DNA of 52,494 nt from PALSA-1296 sp038322815 (GTDB taxonomy: Bacteria > Bacteroidota > Ignavibacteria > Palsa-1295), in the NCBI GenBank assembly GCA_038322815.1, contig JBBQGG010000013.1, positions 1 through 52,494 on the forward strand. The letters are read 5' to 3'. Below the pieces are notes generated by a model. It did no database searches. It worked only from the letters and a program-made list of their open reading frames with translations, and was not told where the DNA came from. The translations under genes were made by a program, and so were the position numbers. Positions 49,556-52,494 of this stretch are shown here, in pieces (position 1 is the first letter of the stretch; every line of letters starts with the position of its first letter).

Positions 49556-49630
49556 GGCGGGATTAGCTCAGTCGGTTAGAGCGCCAGGATGTGGCCCTGG
49601 AGGTCATGGGTTCGATCCCCATATCTCGCC
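49556..49630 (+). tRNA. tRNA-His (anticodon GTG)
   Basis: Acceptor GCGGGAT/ATCTCGC, D arm GCTC/GAGC, anticodon stem CCAGG/CCTGG with loop ATGTGGC (anticodon GTG), T arm ATGGG/CCCAT with TTCGATC loop. The genome encodes the extra G at -1 (49556) facing C73, the identity element of tRNA-His. CCA is not encoded. It lies 51 nt after tRNA-Arg and is probably on the same transcript. Confidence 0.95.
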
Positions 49631-49640
49631 CAAATACGTA

Positions 49641-49715
49641 GTCAGTCGTCAGTGATCAGTAGCCAGAAACAATTTTAATCCTGACTACTGGCTACTAACT
49701 ACTGACTACTTTTTT
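49641..49715. repeat. Paired heptamer tracts before gltX
   Basis: Left tract: GTCAGTC, GTCAGTG, ATCAGTA, GCCAGAA (49641-49668). Right tract: CTGACTA, CTGGCTA, CTAACTA, CTGACTA, CTTTTTT (49681-49715). The two sides pair over about 23 nt, and the right one ends in a T-run that stops 1 nt before the gltX ATG. The fold resembles a terminator for the tRNA transcript. Confidence 0.8.
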
Positions 49716-49716
49716 T

Positions 49717-51156
49717 ATGGTAAGAGTAAGATTCGCCCCATCACCTACAGGTTTTGTCCACGTCGGGTCGCTCCGGACGGCGCTCTATAATTTTCTTTTT
49801 GCTCGTCGCCATGGCGGAGTAAATATTCTTCGTGTCGAGGATACAGATCGTACCCGTCTTGTTGAAGGAGCAGTGGATAATTTGCTTCGCACCATGGAGT
49901 GGGTCGGAATTACCTTCGATGAGGGTCCTGTGCAGGGAGGAGAATATGGCCCTTATACGCAATCCGAACGTACCGATATTTACCGAAAACATGCCGACGA
50001 GCTTATAAAAAATGTCAAAGCATATCCGTGTTTTTGTACTGCAGAACGGTTGGATGAGGTCCGCAAGAAAATGCAGGCTTCAGGTCAGCCTCCGATGTAC
50101 GACCGTCATTGCAGGAATTTAACCGAAGAAGAAATAGAAGTAAAGATGGAGGAAGGTATTCCTCATGTTGTCAGATTGCGTGTGCCGCTTGGTGAGGTGA
50201 TCACGTTCAACGACCTGGTGCGCGGTGACGTGTCCTTCGATTCGAAGACTATAGACGACCAGGTGCTTCTAAAATCCGACGGATTTCCGACCTATCATCT
50301 TGCTAATGTCATTGATGATTACAGGATGAAGATCTCGCATGTTATTCGGGGTGAGGAATGGCTATCTTCTACTCCAAAACATGTGCTTCTCTATCGCGCA
50401 TTCGGATGGGAAAGTGCAATGCCAAAATTTGCACACCTGCCGCTGCTGCTTAATCCTGATCGCAGCAAGCTTTCGAAGCGACAGGGTGATGTTGCAGTCG
50501 AAGACTTCCGCGATAAAGGTTATTTACCTGATGCGCTCATCAATTTTGTTGCGCTCTTAGGTTGGAATCCATCGGCGACCGAAGAGATCTATTCGATGGA
50601 TGAACTTATACAATCATTCGATCTCGAAAAAGTCAATAAAGCAGGAGCTATTTTTGGTAAAGAGAAACTCGATTGGACAAATGCGGAATATATACGAAAG
50701 AAATCCCCGGATGAATTATTAGCATTAGTCAAACCGATTGCAACAGCCCGAGGATTTAGCGTTAGCGATGATTTTCTGAAAAAAGTAATTCATTTAATGC
50801 AAGAGCGTGCCCGGAGCACATTCGATTTCATTGATTTCGCAAGTTATTTTTTCAAGGCGCCAACGGAGTTTGATGAAAAATCGAAAGCCAAGAATTGGAC
50901 TTTAGATGCGAAAGAGAGAATGATAGAGATATTAACGCAATTCAAGTCACTTTCGGAATGGACTCACGATTCAATCGAAGCTGTTATCCGCTCCTATGCC
51001 GAATCAAAAGCGATATCGGCAGGGAAACTCATTCATCCACTTCGTCTTGCCATAAGCGGCGTGGGTATGGGTCCGGGGCTTTTTGAAATGCTCGAAGTCA
51101 TCGGGAAAGAGGAAGTTTGCAAACGGCTCGATTATGCTTTGGTGAATCTGAATTAA
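49717..51156 (+). CDS. gltX: Glutamate--tRNA ligase
   Basis: 479 residues, class I synthetase. The HIGH-type motif appears as FAPSPTGFVHVGSLRTALYN (residues 6-25; HVGS). The KMSKS-type loop is SKLSKRQGDVAVEDF near residue 250. The C-terminal helical anticodon domain has FGKEKLDWTNAEYIRKKSPD and GKLIHPLRLAISGVGMGPGL. It charges tRNA-Glu, and possibly tRNA-Gln if this lineage lacks GlnRS. The ATG directly follows a T-run with no visible ribosome-binding site. It stands alone. Confidence 0.96.
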   Translation: MVRVRFAPSPTGFVHVGSLRTALYNFLFARRHGGVNILRVEDTDRTRLVEGAVDNLLRTMEWVGITFDEGPVQGGEYGPYTQSERTDIYRKHADELIKNVKAYPCFCTAERLDEVRKKMQASGQPPMYDRHCRNLTEEEIEVKMEEGIPHVVRLRVPLGEVITFNDLVRGDVSFDSKTIDDQVLLKSDGFPTYHLANVIDDYRMKISHVIRGEEWLSSTPKHVLLYRAFGWESAMPKFAHLPLLLNPDRSKLSKRQGDVAVEDFRDKGYLPDALINFVALLGWNPSATEEIYSMDELIQSFDLEKVNKAGAIFGKEKLDWTNAEYIRKKSPDELLALVKPIATARGFSVSDDFLKKVIHLMQERARSTFDFIDFASYFFKAPTEFDEKSKAKNWTLDAKERMIEILTQFKSLSEWTHDSIEAVIRSYAESKAISAGKLIHPLRLAISGVGMGPGLFEMLEVIGKEEVCKRLDYALVNLN

Positions 51157-51234
51157 TCTTCGGAGTGCTCTGATTTTCGCACCAAAAGCAATAATATCGG
51201 GTTTATTATAGACGAAATTTATCCAACTAAATGC

Positions 51235-51765
51235 ATGAAGAATTTTATCGCAGCTTTTTTTCTTATTTCCAGTTTATCGGTTTCAGCAAAGGTCTTTGCT
51301 CATGCTGATTCCACTAAGGTGATCGAGTCTATGAATTTCAGTGTCACCGATGTTAACGGCGATGAAATGTCATTCAAAAATTTTCTCGGTAAGGGACCGC
51401 TACTTGTGAATTTCTGGGCATTATGGTGCGAGCCTTGCAAGCAGGAAATGAAGGCTTTTATGACAATAACTGAGAAATTAAAAGCCAGAGGAGTTTCAAT
51501 GGTTTCGATTAATACCGATAAGGTCAAGTCAATAGCAAAGGTGCGTGCTTGGGTGAAGTCACAAGGTATTACGCAGCCAATGCTTGTTGATCCTGACGGA
51601 AATATCGCAAATAACCAATTCTCAATGGAGTCGCTTCCGTATTCGCTTCTTCTCACGCCGGATGGAAAGGTATATAAGAAGCATATCGGTTTTACTGCCG
51701 GTGATGAGGTTGCCATTGAAAAAGAACTTGATGAATTAATCGAAGAGCTGTCGGAGAAAAAATAA
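51235..51765 (+). CDS. TlpA/ResA-like thiol-disulfide reductase
   Basis: 176 residues, secreted (MKNFIAAFFLISSLSVSAKVFA). A thioredoxin fold follows, with active site WALWCEPCKQEM (Cys65, Cys68) and the cis-Pro segment MESLPYSLLLTPDGKVYKKH. The insert typical of TlpA/ResA (SINTDKVKSIAKVRAWVKSQ) is present. It should reduce disulfides in the periplasm. The next gene (51868) encodes an outer-membrane-type protein on the same strand, and a repeat element lies between them. Confidence 0.85.
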   Translation: MKNFIAAFFLISSLSVSAKVFAHADSTKVIESMNFSVTDVNGDEMSFKNFLGKGPLLVNFWALWCEPCKQEMKAFMTITEKLKARGVSMVSINTDKVKSIAKVRAWVKSQGITQPMLVDPDGNIANNQFSMESLPYSLLLTPDGKVYKKHIGFTAGDEVAIEKELDELIEELSEKK

Positions 51766-51772
51766 ATTCATA

Positions 51773-51831
51773 TGTCATTGCGAGAAGTCGCGAAGCGACG
51801 ACGAAGCAATCCCCTGAGAGATTATACACTT
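51773..51831 (+). repeat. Half-copy of the TGTCATTGC repeat element
   Basis: TGTCATTGCGAGAAGTCGCG, a GTCGC-GAA-GCGAC hairpin, then GACGAAGCAATCCCCTGAGA. It matches the left end and inner parts of the 40209-40351 element. The right terminal repeat is missing. Confidence 0.7.
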
Positions 51832-51867
51832 TTGCGCTTTCCTCGCAAACAAACAAAAATAAGGGTT

Positions 51868-52494
51868 GTGAAAAGATTTATCCCCATACTTCTGATAGTA
51901 ACAGCGGCACTTGCTGTGTTTCCGGCATCTGTTATTCATGCCCAAGTTACAGCTATAGGCTCTAATATACTTCGTCTTGGTACAGGTAAAACAGATGGCC
52001 CCTCAGATGGGACTGTGAATAAACGCTACTTGGAGGAGATAGCGAATGCACGATTTTTTTTCGATAATATCACCGTTGGTCTCCGGTACGAAATGGATGA
52101 TCCGAGTGAAGTTGGGCAATCTTTCCAAGGTCTTCGTCGCCGCTGGATCGAATATAATAAAGATAAACTTCTGCTCCAGGCCGGTGATGTTTATGCTCTG
52201 TATGGTCGCGGACTTTCGATGAACACTTTTGAATCACGTCCTCTTAATTACGATTCATGGCTTGACGGAGTTAAGGGCGAGTACGAATATAAATGGAAAA
52301 AAGAAGATCTTGATTTTCAGCCAAGTCTTGGAGTTCGTATGATCGCCGGAAAACTGGCATTCCATGATGTTGTTGATACCAATAAACCCATTCAGAATAT
52401 TTCTGCCCGCTCGGTAAATTCCCAGGTAGGTTTTTTCGGAAAGAAGTTAATTGTGGGGGCTTCTTTTCTACAAGCATTCACGAATGTGACTGAA
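51868..52494 (+). CDS. DUF6029-like outer-membrane protein, N-terminal part, cut by window edge
   Basis: The frame is open from GTG 51868 to the right edge (209 codons). It starts with a signal peptide (VKRFIPILLIVTAALAVFPA, then SVIHAQ). The mature part matches DUF6029-type proteins: RYLEEIANARFFFDNITVGL, then QAGDVYALYGRGLSMNTFES and RPLNYDSWLDGVKGEYEYKW. Strands alternate as in a beta-barrel. The start is inferred from the signal peptide; an AAGGG stretch lies 3-5 nt upstream. It may be co-transcribed with the TlpA-like gene, although 102 nt and a repeat separate them. Confidence 0.75.
   Translation, partial: MKRFIPILLIVTAALAVFPASVIHAQVTAIGSNILRLGTGKTDGPSDGTVNKRYLEEIANARFFFDNITVGLRYEMDDPSEVGQSFQGLRRRWIEYNKDKLLLQAGDVYALYGRGLSMNTFESRPLNYDSWLDGVKGEYEYKWKKEDLDFQPSLGVRMIAGKLAFHDVVDTNKPIQNISARSVNSQVGFFGKKLIVGASFLQAFTNVTE

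Overview
The window looks like a chromosomal segment of a Bacteroidota/Chlorobiota-type (FCB group) bacterium, possibly a Kapabacteria-like lineage. Directly seen: five secreted proteins end in type IX secretion (T9SS) sorting-like domains, at least a dozen TAnnTTTG -7 boxes of the Bacteroidota type lie just upstream of genes, few genes have strong ribosome-binding sites, and gene packing is tight with many ATGA overlaps. The phylum is well supported; the narrower placement is inference. No prophage, CRISPR array, IS transposase or rRNA was seen.

Layout. 1-383: 5' part of a surface protein running off the left edge. 817-3112: lysS followed by a HigBA toxin-antitoxin pair lying between two copies of the lysS 3' end. 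3123-9123: housekeeping genes tmk, a lipocalin-like secreted protein, the C-terminal half of a split carB, queA, holA, and a T9SS cargo protein. 9317-14235: a truncated Spy-like gene, a CNNM/CorC-type membrane protein, an ATP-grasp protein, an outer-membrane barrel, a small unknown, and the end of a three-gene operon. 14232-20691: glycosyltransferase and TolB-like genes of that operon, then a 1192-residue DUF4175-like membrane/coiled-coil protein. 20756-23462: ogt, an orphan antitoxin-like gene, a kynureninase-like enzyme, a frameshifted hicA with intact hicB, and a cupin. 23498-36951: secreted and T9SS proteins (seven-bladed propeller, arylsulfotransferase-like protein and others) interleaved with an EF-G paralogue, a YeiH-family membrane protein, typA and a Gfo/Idh/MocA oxidoreductase. 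36959-41440: nth, a family 2 glycosyltransferase, a two-domain ThyX-like protein, a TfoX-like protein, and a metal-binding HMA domain fused to a MauE-like membrane domain. 41583-44260: an operon of ECF sigma factor, an anti-sigma-like protein with a beta-barrel-like C-terminus, and a lipoprotein. 44264-49280: a frameshifted unknown, an OppA-like lipoprotein, a small cysteine-pair protein, and a TonB-dependent receptor. 49431-52494: tRNA-Arg, tRNA-His, gltX, a TlpA-like thioredoxin, and the start of a DUF6029-like outer-membrane protein.

Most genes are housekeeping or envelope functions. The most unusual content is structural. (1) Nine intergenic tracts have a strict 7-nt period but different unit sequences, and several run into start or stop codons. 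(2) A family of TGTCATTGC/TGTCATCCTGAG palindromic elements is present, one of which appears to encode the C-terminus of a glycosyltransferase. (3) Several -7 boxes sit only 4-8 nt from the start codon, which predicts leaderless mRNAs. (4) higBA sits between duplicated lysS tails. (5) One sigma-factor operon contains a protein that could join an inner-membrane anti-sigma domain to an outer-membrane barrel. Three further genes look broken (hicA, the gene at 44264-44652, and the Spy-like gene).
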